A DNA stretch of 64,000 nucleotides from Tessaracoccus sp. (GCF_016714275.1 NZ_JADJNP010000004.1:248001-312000), one strand, 5' to 3'. Shown: positions 9,369-17,814, counted from the stretch's first letter. The notes: generated by a model not told the origin, from the letters alone. Numbers and translations: made by a program.

Positions 9369-9681
9369 GAGTGAGTCCTGAGGGGTCGCTGGGATGCGGT
9401 CGACGCACGCCAACGGGGGCGCGGAGATCCATCCAGCGCACCGGGCGTGCAGGACTCAATCAGTCACTCGGACTCCTTCATAGGGGTGCCATCACCATAC
9501 CCCTCCTCGCTCGACCACCTCGACGTGACCATGCATGCCGAACACAAATCTCTCTATGCGGCGAGGCCGCCGCCCCGTATAGGTCTGGCCCGCCGCATAG
9601 AGAGATTTGTGTTCGGGAGGAGGCCACGCCGGTGGGCGAGTACGCTCGCAGCACCAGGCAGACCTCAACGAAGGGCCGCCG
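9369..9681. other. Intergenic region between divergent ABC-F and acyl-CoA synthetase genes
   Basis: This gap of about 310 bases holds the two divergent start regions and one striking feature, a long perfect inverted repeat at 9538-9616 described separately. A small GGGGT/ACCCC inverted repeat lies at about 9484-9502. No convincing ORF is present. Confidence 0.6.
9538..9616. repeat. Perfect 26-bp inverted repeat (possible MITE or large hairpin)
   Basis: Positions 9538-9563 are the exact reverse complement of 9591-9616. The 27-nt spacer itself begins and ends with GGCC (9565-9568 and 9587-9590), so the stem can extend to about 30 bp. It lies 65 bases before the acyl-CoA synthetase start, between divergent genes, where a terminator is not expected. 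The arms are less GC-rich than their surroundings (TCTCTATGCGGCG core). Confidence 0.85.
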
Positions 9682-11502
9682 ATGTCAGAAAACCTAACCG
9701 CTCGTCGCGGGGTCCCGAGCGGGCCTGGGACCGACCACGTCGTCGCGCGGCTCCGGGCCGCGATCGCGCGCCACCCCGACCGCATCGCGACGCGGATCCG
9801 GGTCGGCGACGACTGGGCCACCCAGACCTACGCCCGGTTCGGCGAGCGAGTGGACCGCGTCGCGCAAGGACTGATCGACGCCGGCGTCGCGCCCGGCGAC
9901 CGCGTCGGGATCTTCCTCGGCAACAGGCCGGAGTGGTCGGAGATCGACTTCGGCGCGGGCGCCGTCCGCGCCGTCCCTGTGCCGTTGTACGCGACGTCGA
10001 CGCCCGAGCAGATCGCCTTCATCGGCCGCGACTCCGGCCTCAGCGTGATGTTCGTCGGCGGCAAGAGCGAGGCGGAACGCGTGCTGGAGGCCGCCGAGGA
10101 CCTGCCGGCGCTCGCGCGCATCGTCGTCGTCACACCCTGGGACGACATGCCGGAGCGCCTCGAACGCTACGAGGACTTCCTCGCCGAGCCTACGGACGCC
10201 GTCGAGGACCGCTACGAGACGGCCACCGGCGACGACCTCGTCTCCCTCATCTACACCTCCGGCACGACGGGCGACCCCAAGGGCGTCATGATCCAGCACA
10301 AGGCGCTGGCGGCCCAGTCGGACGCGCTCGACCAGTTCTTCGACATCACGCCCGACGACCACTCGCTGAGCTTCCTGCCCTTGTCGCACGCGCTCGAGCG
10401 CGCCTGGACGATGGTGGTGCTGACGCACGGCTGCATGAACACCTACGTCGAGAACGCCCGCACGGTCGCCGAGCAGATGATCCTCGCGCAGCCGACGATG
10501 ATGGTGAGCGTCCCCAAGCTGTACGAGACGGTGTACACGACCGCGCACGCGAAGGCCGCGTCGTCGCCGGTGAAGCGCCGCATCTTCGCGTGGGCGCTGA
10601 AGGTCGGCAGGCACGCCCAGTACGCCTATCGCGCGGGCAGGCAGCCGAGCGCGGCGGTGCTGGCGAAGCTGAAGGTCGCGGACAAGCTCGTGCTCAAGGC
10701 GGTGCGCGACGCGATGGGCGGTCCGAAGTCGGTGCTGGCCTGCGGCGGCGCCCCGCTGCGCGCCGAGATCGAGGAGTTCTTCGCGTCCGTCGGCCTGCCG
10801 ATCCAGCAGGGATACGGCCTCACCGAGGCCTCGCCGCTGATCTCGTTCAACGCCCCCGACGACTTCAAGGAGGCCACGGCGGGCAAGGTCCTGCCGGGCG
10901 GGGAGCTGCGCATCGGCGAGCTCGGCGAGATCCTCTACCGCGGACCGAACGTGATGGTCGGCTACTGGCGCCAACCCGAGGCCACCGCCGACGTGATCGA
11001 CGAGGACGGCTGGCTGCACACCGGTGACGTCGGCTACGTCGACACCGACGGCTTCCTCACCATCACTGATCGGCTGAAGGACATCATCGTCACGCTCGGC
11101 GGCAAGAACGTCGCCCCGCAGCCCATCGAGGGCCTGATCCTCGCGGACCCGCTGTTCGAGCACGCCGTGCTCCTCGGCGACAACCGCCCCTACGTGACGC
11201 TGCTCGTCAAGCCGTCGCTGCCGCATGTCGAGGCCCTCGCCGCCGCGGCGCATTGGCCCGGTGAGCTGCAGGACTGGCTGGCCTCCAACGAACTGCTCGA
11301 CGAGCTGAAGCGCCGCGTCGCTGAGATCACGAAGCGGCTCCCCAGCCAGGACCAGCCGAAGGACACCAAGGTGTTGAACGAGGAGTTCACCATGGACAAC
11401 GGCCTCCTCACGCCGACTCTAAAGGTCCGTCGTCGCGAGGTCGAGGCACGCTTCAAGGCCCTCGTCGACGAGATGTACGCCCGCTACGAGAAGCGCCGCT
11501 GA
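9682..11502 (+). CDS. Long-chain acyl-CoA synthetase (FadD15-like AMP-dependent ligase)
   Basis: A 606-residue ANL-superfamily enzyme that activates fatty acids to acyl-CoA through an acyl-adenylate. The AMP-binding P-loop is YTSGTTGDPKG (residues 191-201). QQGYGLTEASPL and the hinge region TDGFLTITDRLKDIIVTLGGKNVAPQPIE (two motifs) follow, and the catalytic lysine region is near the C-terminus. The preferred ATG at 9682 has AAGG 8 nt upstream; an earlier in-frame ATG at 9607 lies within the inverted repeat and is unlikely. The long linker insertions are typical of the bacterial FACL_like/FadD15 group. It appears monocistronic. Confidence 0.92.
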   Translation: MSENLTARRGVPSGPGTDHVVARLRAAIARHPDRIATRIRVGDDWATQTYARFGERVDRVAQGLIDAGVAPGDRVGIFLGNRPEWSEIDFGAGAVRAVPVPLYATSTPEQIAFIGRDSGLSVMFVGGKSEAERVLEAAEDLPALARIVVVTPWDDMPERLERYEDFLAEPTDAVEDRYETATGDDLVSLIYTSGTTGDPKGVMIQHKALAAQSDALDQFFDITPDDHSLSFLPLSHALERAWTMVVLTHGCMNTYVENARTVAEQMILAQPTMMVSVPKLYETVYTTAHAKAASSPVKRRIFAWALKVGRHAQYAYRAGRQPSAAVLAKLKVADKLVLKAVRDAMGGPKSVLACGGAPLRAEIEEFFASVGLPIQQGYGLTEASPLISFNAPDDFKEATAGKVLPGGELRIGELGEILYRGPNVMVGYWRQPEATADVIDEDGWLHTGDVGYVDTDGFLTITDRLKDIIVTLGGKNVAPQPIEGLILADPLFEHAVLLGDNRPYVTLLVKPSLPHVEALAAAAHWPGELQDWLASNELLDELKRRVAEITKRLPSQDQPKDTKVLNEEFTMDNGLLTPTLKVRRREVEARFKALVDEMYARYEKRR

Positions 11503-11529
11503 GCCTGAGGCGTACACACATCTGCGATC

Positions 11530-11535
11530 TACGCT
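11530..11535 (+). promoter_or_regulatory. Putative leaderless -10 box
   Basis: TACGCT, followed by 6 nt and the GTG start at 11542. No Shine-Dalgarno sequence lies between. Confidence 0.4.
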
Positions 11536-11541
11536 GGGTCC

Positions 11542-11868
11542 GTGAACGCGCAGCGGAGATTCTGGACGACGTGGCCGGGCGCCGTCGTGATGGGGCTCGT
11601 CTCCCTCGCGGTCGCCCTGCCCGGGGTACTGGCGGCCGTCTTGTGGTTGCTGGTCCCGCACCACGACCCCTCGGGCATCGACTTCCAGCCGACCGCACCG
11701 TCGCCCGTGTGGTCCGTGATAGCGGTGGTCGTGCCGATCCTCGTCCTCACCCTCGCGGCGCTGACGGTCTACTGGGCCCGACGGCGCTGGGCTGGCTATG
11801 TGCTTCTCGGCGTCACGGCGAACCTTGTGGTCGGCTTCGTCGGCCTGTTCGTCTGGGGCATTCTGTGA
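11542..11868 (+). CDS. Small membrane protein, unknown function
   Basis: A 108-residue protein with three predicted membrane helices (about residues 13-37, 57-80 and 87-108), separated by a polar loop containing HHDPSGIDFQP. I do not recognise a family. The GTG start is chosen because a TANNNT-type box lies 6 nt upstream, as in other genes of this window. It sits between the acyl-CoA synthetase and the rhodanese gene with short gaps, but functional linkage is not evident. Confidence 0.7.
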   Translation: MNAQRRFWTTWPGAVVMGLVSLAVALPGVLAAVLWLLVPHHDPSGIDFQPTAPSPVWSVIAVVVPILVLTLAALTVYWARRRWAGYVLLGVTANLVVGFVGLFVWGIL

Positions 11869-11888
11869 ACCGGCTTGGCTGACGACGC

Positions 11889-12290
11889 GTGACGCGGGAA
11901 CATTGGCACATGGGACTGCTTGACTTCCTAGGCAAAGGCTCCTCGGGTGGGCTGAGCGTGGACGAGACGCTGCTCGCGCTCAGCAAGGGGGCGGTGCTCA
12001 TCGACGTGCGCACGCCCATCGAGTACGAGGCCGGGCACGCGCCGGGCGCGCGGCCCGTCGACCCGAAGCAGCTCGCCGACAACCCGATCGACGCCATCTA
12101 CGGCGACGATCCCCTGGCCGACCACGACGCCGCGATCGTCGTCATGTGCGACAACGGCCTGCGCTCGGGCATCGTCGCGCGGCAGCTGCGCGAGCAGGGT
12201 CTGCTCGCCGAGTCGCTCGGGGGTGGATTGCGCGCCTGGGCGAAGGACGGCAATCCCGTCCTCCCTGGCCCGTATCGGCGCCGGCGATGA
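11889..12290 (+). CDS. Rhodanese-like domain protein
   Basis: A 133-residue single-domain rhodanese. The domain runs from about residue 21 to 125, with LIDVRTPIEYEAGH, and the active-site loop CDNGLRS with Cys87 as the sulfur-carrying residue. After a short flexible start there is no signal peptide, so it is probably cytoplasmic. Start choice is uncertain: GTG 11889 or ATG 11910, which removes seven residues. Its stop overlaps the start of the GDSL hydrolase (ATGA at 12287-12290), so the two are translationally coupled. Exact sulfur acceptor is unknown. Confidence 0.85.
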   Translation: MTREHWHMGLLDFLGKGSSGGLSVDETLLALSKGAVLIDVRTPIEYEAGHAPGARPVDPKQLADNPIDAIYGDDPLADHDAAIVVMCDNGLRSGIVARQLREQGLLAESLGGGLRAWAKDGNPVLPGPYRRRR

Positions 12291-13144
12291 GCGGCGACGG
12301 CCGGCGCGGCAGCGAGGCTGCGGTGTTCTGGGGCGGGCTCGCCGCCGGAGCCGTGGCCGGAGCGCTCGGCGTCATGGGCGTCAGGTACGTGCGTGGCCAG
12401 CGTCAGATCACCCGCGACGTCAACGCCTTCCGTGAGCACTGGGCCGAGCCGAGGATCGACGGCGCGGGCGCCGCGCCCCGGACCCACCATCCCGACGACG
12501 CGTCCCATGGAGGTCACGCCGGCGGTGTTGTGCACTACGTCGCGCTGGGCGACTCCGCGGCGCAGGGCGTCGGGGCGTCGCACGTCGGCGCCAGCTACGT
12601 GGCGCTGCTCGGGCGCAGGATCGCGGAGGCGACCGGCAGGCAGGTGGCGATCACGAACCTGTCGGTCTCCGGCGCAGTCTCGGGCGACGTCGTCGCCTCG
12701 CAGTTGCCCGCCCTCGCCGAGCTGGGGCTCGAGCCGGACATCGTCACGCTGGACATCGGCGGCAACGACGTGGTGTTCGCCGTCGACAACACGGTCGAGT
12801 CGTTCGCCCGGAGCTTCGACGAGATCCTGGACGGGCTGCCGGCGGGGAGCTTCGTCGGCGACGTGCCGTGGTTCATCATTCCCGGGCTGGAGCAGAGGTC
12901 GAAGGCGATGGCGCGCCGCGCCGTCGAGTTGATCGAGCGGCACGGTCACCATCTGGTGCCGATCTACGACTCGATGCGGCAGGAGGGCCGGCTGCGGTAC
13001 TACTCGAAGACCGCCGCGGACTGGTTCCATCCCAACGACCGGGGGCACCTGGCGTGGGCGGACCTGTTCTGGGAGCGGATCGAGGCCAGCGGAAAACTCG
13101 CGGAGCTGCGCGCGCACACCTGGGCGCAGGAGCACCTCGACTGA
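12287..13144 (+). CDS. SGNH/GDSL-family hydrolase, membrane-anchored
   Basis: A 285-residue protein with an N-terminal hydrophobic segment (residues about 12-32, probably an uncleaved signal anchor), a short linker, then an SGNH hydrolase domain from about residue 83. Block I is ALGDSAAQG (nucleophile Ser90), block III is DIGGNDVVF, and block V is DWFHPND with the Asp/His pair. Such enzymes act as esterases or lipases on the outer face of the membrane. The ATG overlaps the rhodanese stop by 4 nt. Substrate cannot be predicted. Confidence 0.87.
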   Translation: MSGDGRRGSEAAVFWGGLAAGAVAGALGVMGVRYVRGQRQITRDVNAFREHWAEPRIDGAGAAPRTHHPDDASHGGHAGGVVHYVALGDSAAQGVGASHVGASYVALLGRRIAEATGRQVAITNLSVSGAVSGDVVASQLPALAELGLEPDIVTLDIGGNDVVFAVDNTVESFARSFDEILDGLPAGSFVGDVPWFIIPGLEQRSKAMARRAVELIERHGHHLVPIYDSMRQEGRLRYYSKTAADWFHPNDRGHLAWADLFWERIEASGKLAELRAHTWAQEHLD

Positions 13145-13188
13145 GCCCGATTTCCGCGAGCGGTGGCGCGTGGGTAGGCTGGGCCGTC

Positions 13189-13238
13189 GGTCGCCCTGCA
13201 GGGCGACCATGCCCTCCTGCCGCGGGAACGACCCGCGG
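13189..13238 (+). promoter_or_regulatory. Structured leader of the rpsF operon (possible S6:S18-binding element)
   Basis: Two strong hairpins precede rpsF: 13189-13208 (8-bp stem, TGCA loop) and 13220-13238 (7-bp stem, extendable by one pair at 13219/13239, AACGA loop). A TAGGCT box at about 13175 could be the -10. Bacterial rpsF operons often carry a leader bound by S6:S18; whether this fold matches that motif was not verified. Confidence 0.4.
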
Positions 13239-13268
13239 CCGTTAGTCCGAAGGAGGTGGGGCTGAAGC

Positions 13269-13562
13269 ATGCGTAAGTACGAGATGATGGTTCTCGTCGA
13301 TTCCGACGTCGATGAGCGCCAGGTACCCGCTCTGGTCGAGAAGCACCTTGAGGTCATCACCAAGGGTGGCGGCACGGTCGACAACGTCGACTTCTGGGGC
13401 CGTCGTCGCCTGGCATACGACATCAACAAGAAGTCCGAGGCCAGCTACGCCGTCGTGCAGCTGACCGCTGAGCACCCGGTCGTGGCCGAGCTGGATCGTC
13501 TGATGACCATCGACGAGAAGATCGTTCGCACCAAGGTGCTGCGCCTGGACGGCAAGAAGTAA
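13269..13562 (+). CDS. rpsF: 30S ribosomal protein S6
   Basis: A 97-residue ribosomal protein that binds 16S rRNA together with S18. The family start MRKYEMMVLVD and the WGRRRLAYDINKKSEASY strand are clear, and the length is normal. A strong AAGGAGG site precedes the ATG. It is the first gene of the rpsF-ssb-rpsR-rplI operon, which ties S6 and S18 production to single-strand binding protein. A structured leader lies upstream. Confidence 0.97.
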   Translation: MRKYEMMVLVDSDVDERQVPALVEKHLEVITKGGGTVDNVDFWGRRRLAYDINKKSEASYAVVQLTAEHPVVAELDRLMTIDEKIVRTKVLRLDGKK

Positions 13563-13662
13563 TCCACAGATTTGCTCGCTCGTGAGAAATTGTCGGTCTC
13601 ACCGACAACTATGTAGAGCAAGCAGACTGAGTACCAAGTCCGAACCATCGGAAGGCAAGAAC

Positions 13663-14193
13663 ATGGCAGGCGAGACCCCTATCACGCTTATCGGCAACCT
13701 CACGTCAGACCCGGAGCTCCGCTTCACGCCCAACGGGGCGGCTGTCGCGAACTTCACGGTCGCGTCGACTCCGCGCACGTTCGATCGTCAGACGAACGAG
13801 TGGCGTGACGGCGACTCCATGTTCATCAACTGCTCGGTGTGGCGCCAGTACGCCGAGAACGTGGCCGAGTCCCTCTCCAAGGGGACCCGCGTCATCGTCT
13901 CGGGGCGCCTCAAGGCACGCAGCTACGAGACCCGCGAGGGCGAGAAGCGCACCGTGTTCGAGGTTGATGTCGACGAGGTCGGTCCGGCCCTGCGTTACGC
14001 GACGGCCAAGGTCACCCGCACCACGGGTGGCGGCGGCGGTGGCGGCAACTGGCAGGGCAATCAGGGCGGAGGCGCCCCGCAGCAGCAGGGCTCCGGCGGA
14101 GACCCCTGGGGCAGCTCCGGCAACGCCGGTGGCAACCGCGGCGGCAACGACCCGTGGTCCCAGGCTTCCCAGCCGGAAGAGCCTCCGTTCTGA
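13663..14193 (+). CDS. ssb: Single-stranded DNA-binding protein
   Basis: A 176-residue SSB. The OB-fold occupies residues 1 to about 115 (TLIGNLTSDPELRFTPNGAAVANFTVA, then FINCSVWRQYAENVAESLSKG). A Gly/Gln-rich disordered linker follows, ending in the acidic-hydrophobic tip EEPPF that recruits repair and replication proteins. The ATG at 13663 is preceded by GGAAGG and gives the canonical MAGETPITL start; the longer in-frame extension to 13582 is not needed. It lies between rpsF and rpsR as in many bacteria. Confidence 0.97.
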   Translation: MAGETPITLIGNLTSDPELRFTPNGAAVANFTVASTPRTFDRQTNEWRDGDSMFINCSVWRQYAENVAESLSKGTRVIVSGRLKARSYETREGEKRTVFEVDVDEVGPALRYATAKVTRTTGGGGGGGNWQGNQGGGAPQQQGSGGDPWGSSGNAGGNRGGNDPWSQASQPEEPPF

Positions 14194-14206
14194 TCCACCC
14201 GCTTAT

Positions 14207-14229
14207 CTAGTCCCGGGTTTCGGGACTAG
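14207..14229 (+). other. Intra-operon hairpin between ssb and rpsR
   Basis: A 9-bp perfect stem (14207-14215 with 14221-14229, GGTTT loop) lies in the 108-base ssb-rpsR gap with no T-run after it. It may stabilise or process the mRNA to set different ssb and ribosomal protein levels. This role is inferred. Confidence 0.55.
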
Positions 14230-14301
14230 CTGGCACATTCCGTCGCAAGACGGGCTTTCGCGGGCCTGGCAAGGCCCCACTCAACCAAGGAGAGCACCAC
14301 A

Positions 14302-14541
14302 ATGGCCGGTCCACAGCGCAAGTCTGTGAACAAGAAGAAGATCATGCCGGTGAAGACGACTCGCGTCGCCAACATCGACTACAAGGACATCAACACGCTC
14401 AAGAAGTTCATCTCTGAGCGTGGCAAGATCCGCGCCCGCCGCGTCACTGGCCTCTCGGTCCAGGACCAGCGCAAGGTCGCCCTCGCCGTGAAGAACGCGC
14501 GTGAGGTTGCCCTGCTGCCGTACGCGTCGACCGCTCGCTGA
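14302..14541 (+). CDS. rpsR: 30S ribosomal protein S18
   Basis: A 79-residue basic ribosomal protein with the S18 core YKDINTLKKFISERGKI and RRVTGLSVQDQRKVALAVK. The ATG follows AAGGAGAG. No CxxC zinc pair is present, so it is a zinc-free (C-minus) S18; actinobacteria commonly encode more than one S18 type. It is the third gene of the operon and ends 17 nt before rplI. Confidence 0.97.
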   Translation: MAGPQRKSVNKKKIMPVKTTRVANIDYKDINTLKKFISERGKIRARRVTGLSVQDQRKVALAVKNAREVALLPYASTAR

Positions 14542-14558
14542 TCGGAAGGGAAGAACAC

Positions 14559-15005
14559 ATGAAGCTCATCCTGACCAGCACCGTTGACAAGCTCGGCATC
14601 GCCGGCGACGTCGTCGAGGTCAAGGACGGCTACGGCCGCAACTACCTCGTGCCCCAGGGCAAGGCGATCCGCTGGACGCGTGGCGCCGAGAAGCAGATCG
14701 ACGGCATCAAGCGTTCGCGCGACGCCCGCGAGGTGCGCGGCGTCGAGCACGCGCAGGAGATCCGCACCCAGCTGGAGGGCCTGACCATCACGGTCGCGGC
14801 CGCCGCCTCGGAGCAGGGCCACCTGTTCGGCTCGGTCACCCCGAACGCCGTCGCCGTCGCCGTGAAGAAGGCCGGCGGTCCCACCGTCGACAAGCGCGCG
14901 GTGTCGTTCGCGAAGCCGGTGAAGTCGCTCGGTGGCCACGTCGCTGCCATCAAGCTGCACAACGCCGTCACCGCGCACGTCCCGTTCGAGGTCGTCGCCA
15001 AGTAA
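14559..15005 (+). CDS. rplI: 50S ribosomal protein L9
   Basis: A 148-residue L9 with the N-terminal rRNA-binding domain (MKLILTSTVDKLG, VVEVKDGYGRNYLVPQGKA), the connecting helix, and a C-terminal domain (LFGSVTPNAVAVAV). It is the last gene of the rpsF operon, followed within 16 nt by an intrinsic terminator hairpin. In many actinobacteria dnaB comes next; here dnaB lies 25 kb away on the other strand. Confidence 0.97.
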   Translation: MKLILTSTVDKLGIAGDVVEVKDGYGRNYLVPQGKAIRWTRGAEKQIDGIKRSRDAREVRGVEHAQEIRTQLEGLTITVAAAASEQGHLFGSVTPNAVAVAVKKAGGPTVDKRAVSFAKPVKSLGGHVAAIKLHNAVTAHVPFEVVAK

Positions 15006-15020
15006 GGCAAGTCCTTGTCA

Positions 15021-15055
15021 AGAGGCCCCGGCGAATCGCCGGGGCCTCTTGGTTT
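15021..15055 (+). terminator. Intrinsic terminator after rplI
   Basis: A 13-bp GC-rich stem (15021-15033 with 15037-15049) closes on an AAT loop and is followed by TTGGTTT. It ends the ribosomal operon. Confidence 0.85.
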
Positions 15056-15081
15056 CGCCGAAGTCGTGGATATGGGATGCC

Positions 15082-15087
15082 TAAGAT
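15082..15087 (+). promoter_or_regulatory. Putative leaderless -10 box
   Basis: TAAGAT, 6 nt before the ATG at 15094, with no ribosome-binding site between. Confidence 0.45.
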
Positions 15088-15093
15088 GAGCCC

Positions 15094-15939
15094 ATGCGCA
15101 GCTTCACGGTGACCATGAACCCCAGCCGCGATGTCACGCTCGAGGCCGTCTGCTTCGACCTGCCGTCGCCCGACGAGCAGCCGACCCCGCTTGAGCATCC
15201 GCGTCCGGCGATCGTGATCTGTCCCGGCGGCGGATACCAGATGCTCTCGCAGCGCGAGGCAGACCCTGTCGCCGCCGCGTATCTCGCCTACGGGTTCAAC
15301 GCGTTCATCCTGCGTTACTCGATCCGCAAGCATGCCCGCGGCCTTAACCCGGCCATCGATGCGGCGCGCGCCGTGCGCTGGGTCCGGGCTCATGCCGACG
15401 AGTTGGGGGTTGACCAAGGGCGGGTTGCCATCCTCGGATTCTCGGCTGGCGGGCACGTCGCGGCGCAGCTGGCAACGCACTGGCAGGACGAGGCGCTCAT
15501 CGCAGCGGAGCGCTCGGAGTATGCCGGCCTCAGGTTCCTCGGGGTCCAGGCAAACGAGGGGTTGATGGAGCACTCATCGCGCCCGGACGCGTTGGTTGCG
15601 GCCTACGCTCTGCTGGGGGCCTGCCCTTCCCTCGACGACTTGCCCGAGCTGCCACTCACCCACATGGACCTGTACGACGACGTGTCGCCCGACTGTCCGC
15701 CGAGCTTCGTCTGGATCACCGCCGAGGATGAGATGGTGCCGCCGGCCCAGTCCGCGCGGTTCGCGGCGGCGCTGGAGGCGCAGGGCGTTCCGGTGGAGCA
15801 CCACGAGTACCCCCATGGCGTGCACGGGCTGTCGACCGTGACGCCGGTCGCGAACGCCGACCGCTCGGACCTGCCGGAGGAGGCCCAGGCGTGGCTTCCG
15901 CGCTCCGCGGCCTGGCTCCGGGAGACCTGGGGCCGGTAG
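15094..15939 (+). CDS. Alpha/beta hydrolase (esterase/lipase-like)
   Basis: A 281-residue cytoplasmic alpha/beta hydrolase. The oxyanion motif is CPGGGYQ (residues about 43-49), the nucleophile elbow GFSAGGH with Ser117, the acid is likely in ITAEDEMVPP, and the histidine in HEYPHGVHGLS. This pattern resembles carbohydrate-esterase or acetyl-xylan-esterase-like bacterial hydrolases of the BD-FAE group. The upstream TAAGAT box suggests leaderless expression. The zinc-ribbon gene begins 11 bases after its stop. Substrate is uncertain. Confidence 0.85.
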   Translation: MRSFTVTMNPSRDVTLEAVCFDLPSPDEQPTPLEHPRPAIVICPGGGYQMLSQREADPVAAAYLAYGFNAFILRYSIRKHARGLNPAIDAARAVRWVRAHADELGVDQGRVAILGFSAGGHVAAQLATHWQDEALIAAERSEYAGLRFLGVQANEGLMEHSSRPDALVAAYALLGACPSLDDLPELPLTHMDLYDDVSPDCPPSFVWITAEDEMVPPAQSARFAAALEAQGVPVEHHEYPHGVHGLSTVTPVANADRSDLPEEAQAWLPRSAAWLRETWGR

Positions 15940-15950
15940 GGGGAATCCTG

Positions 15951-16127
15951 ATGGCCGCGCGTTTCCTCACCTCCTGGCCCTGCCAGGACGCCTGCGGAAC
16001 CATCGAGACCGACGAGCGCGTCGAGGGCGCCCCGGTCTACCGCTGCCCCGGCTGCGACTCCTCCTGGATCGAACTCAACGAGCGGACCGAGCCGCCTACG
16101 CCGCCCGAGCCGTGCTCGTCGTCCTGA
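15951..16127 (+). CDS. Small zinc-ribbon protein
   Basis: A 58-residue protein with a likely zinc-binding knuckle: Cys-x3-Cys in CQDAC near residue 10 and Cys-x2-Cys in CPGC near residue 34. An additional Cys is near the proline-rich C-terminus. No family name is certain. The ATG at 15951 follows AGGGGGA at good spacing. The gene overlaps the end of the convergent MFS gene by 32 bases, so both coding ends share DNA. Confidence 0.65.
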   Translation: MAARFLTSWPCQDACGTIETDERVEGAPVYRCPGCDSSWIELNERTEPPTPPEPCSSS

Positions 16128-17373
16128 TCCGCAACGGTGCGCGTTCGAGGTGGATGCGCAGGCCGTCGTGCCAGCGGAAGTAGGCGAGCACGCCGAGCGC
16201 GGTGAGGGCCGTCGCGACGGACGCGATAAGCACCGACGCCCGCGGACCCGCGACCTCGCCGAGCCAACCGATGGCGGGCGCGCCGAGGGGAGTGCCGCCG
16301 AGGAAGATGGCGACGTAGATCGACATCACGCGGCCGCGGTACTCGGGCGCGCTGCCCAGCTGGACCGCGGCGTTCGCCGTCGTCATCACGGTGAGTGCGA
16401 AGAATCCCGAAGGGATGAGCAGGAGGGCGTAGACGACATAGTTCGGCGCGAACGTGAGTGCCAGCGTGCTGACCGCAAACCCGGTGAGGGCGAGGAGGAT
16501 GGTGCGCAGCGTCGGCTTGGTGCGACGCGCGGCCATGAGGGCGCCGGCGAGCGTGCCGACGGCCATGATGGTGCCGAGCAGCCCGAACTCCTGCGCGCCC
16601 TTGCCGAAAACCTCGGTGGCCATGGTGGCGTTGTAGATCTGGAAGTTCATCCCGAATGTGCCGAGCATGAAGACGATCACCAGGAGCACGACCAGGTCGG
16701 GCCGACGGCTCAGGTACCGCAGCCCGTCGACGGCCGCCCCCGCGGAAGCTGTCCGCGGTGCGGGTGTCAGCTGCGCGGTGTTCATTGCGAGGATGGCCGC
16801 GATCATCGCGGCGAAGCTGACCGCGTTGATCAGCTGCGTGGGGCCGACGCCGACCCCGGCAACCAGCAGTCCCGCGACCCCCGGCCCGATCAGCCGGGCG
16901 CCGTTGAACGACGTCGAGTTCAGCCCGACGGCGTTGGGTAGCAGCTCGCGCGGCACGATCTCGGAGACGAACGCCTGGCGGGCGGGGTTGTCGAACGCGC
17001 TGATGACGCCGGTGAGGAACGCGATGAGGTAGACGTGCCAGAGCGCGACGGTGCCCGTCGCGATGAGCGCCCACAGCGCCAGCGACGTGAGGCCGAGCGC
17101 GAACTGCGTGATCAGCAGCACGATGCGCTTCGGGAAGCGGTCGACGACGGCGCCCGCGTACGGCGCGAGGAAGGGGACGGCGAGGAACTGCAGCGCGGTG
17201 ACGATGCCGAGGGCGGTGCTCGAGCCGTCGGTCAGCTCGGTCAGGACCAGCCAGTCCTGGCCGATGCGCTGGATCCAGGTGCCGAGATTGCTGACGAGCG
17301 CGCCGACGAAGAACAGTCGGTAGTTCGCGACGGCTAACGACGCGAACGTGCGCGACCGTGTGGGGCTAGCCAT
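16096..17373 (-). CDS. MFS transporter (EntS-like efflux family)
   Basis: A 425-residue major facilitator with about twelve predicted membrane helices. The start NYRLFFVGALVSNLGTWIQRIGQDWLVL and DRFPKRIVLL after helix 2 are typical of the MFS_3/EntS group of drug or siderophore exporters. Its ATG overlaps the end of the marR gene by 8 nt, so the regulator and pump are one operon. The C-terminus overlaps the zinc-ribbon gene on the other strand. Efflux of a toxic compound sensed by the MarR protein is the natural reading. Confidence 0.88.
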   Translation of the reverse strand: MASPTRSRTFASLAVANYRLFFVGALVSNLGTWIQRIGQDWLVLTELTDGSSTALGIVTALQFLAVPFLAPYAGAVVDRFPKRIVLLITQFALGLTSLALWALIATGTVALWHVYLIAFLTGVISAFDNPARQAFVSEIVPRELLPNAVGLNSTSFNGARLIGPGVAGLLVAGVGVGPTQLINAVSFAAMIAAILAMNTAQLTPAPRTASAGAAVDGLRYLSRRPDLVVLLVIVFMLGTFGMNFQIYNATMATEVFGKGAQEFGLLGTIMAVGTLAGALMAARRTKPTLRTILLALTGFAVSTLALTFAPNYVVYALLLIPSGFFALTVMTTANAAVQLGSAPEYRGRVMSIYVAIFLGGTPLGAPAIGWLGEVAGPRASVLIASVATALTALGVLAYFRWHDGLRIHLERAPLRIRTTSTARAA

Positions 17374-17797
17374 TCGACACCTCCAGCAGGAGGTCGGCGG
17401 CCTTCCTGAGCAGCGCGAGTTGGTCGGTGTCGAGGTCTTCCAGGTGCGTGGCCATCCAGGTGTCGCGGCTGGCGATCGTGTGCGTGATGATCGCTAGCCC
17501 GGCGGCGGTGAGTTCGACGAGGACCTGGCGTCCGTCGTCGGGGTGTGGCACGCGCGCCACGAGGCCGTCGGTCTCCAGGCAGTTGACCGTGCGGGTCATC
17601 GACGGCGCGCTGACGCGGTCGAGCGCCGCCAGCTGCCCGGGGGTCTGCGGCCCGCCGTGGTGCAGGTGCGCGAGCACCGAGAACTGGTGCGGCGCCACCT
17701 TGCTTGTGGATTCGAACCGCACGCGGCGCGCGATGCGCTGGCACGCGAGGCGGAGGTCGTTGGCGAGCGCGAAGCGCTCCTCTTCGGGGTTGGTCAC
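17366..17797 (-). CDS. MarR-family transcriptional regulator of the adjacent MFS pump
   Basis: A 143-residue winged-helix repressor of the MarR family. The DNA-binding part is about residues 35-100 (TPGQLAALDRVSAPSMTRTVNCLETDGLVARVPHPDDGR, the wing being the DGR segment). Terminal helices form the dimer interface. It is first in an operon with the MFS transporter, overlapping it by 8 nt. Two perfect palindromes at 17815-17825 and 17830-17846 lie just upstream and are probably its own operators. The ligand is unknown. Confidence 0.9.
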   Translation of the reverse strand: MTNPEEERFALANDLRLACQRIARRVRFESTSKVAPHQFSVLAHLHHGGPQTPGQLAALDRVSAPSMTRTVNCLETDGLVARVPHPDDGRQVLVELTAAGLAIITHTIASRDTWMATHLEDLDTDQLALLRKAADLLLEVSNG

Positions 17798-17814
17798 TGT
17801 TGCATCATCTCCAG

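Noticed and set aside
9538..9616. Intrinsic terminator
   Set aside because: It lies between divergent genes, so no transcript should end there, and it lacks a U-run.
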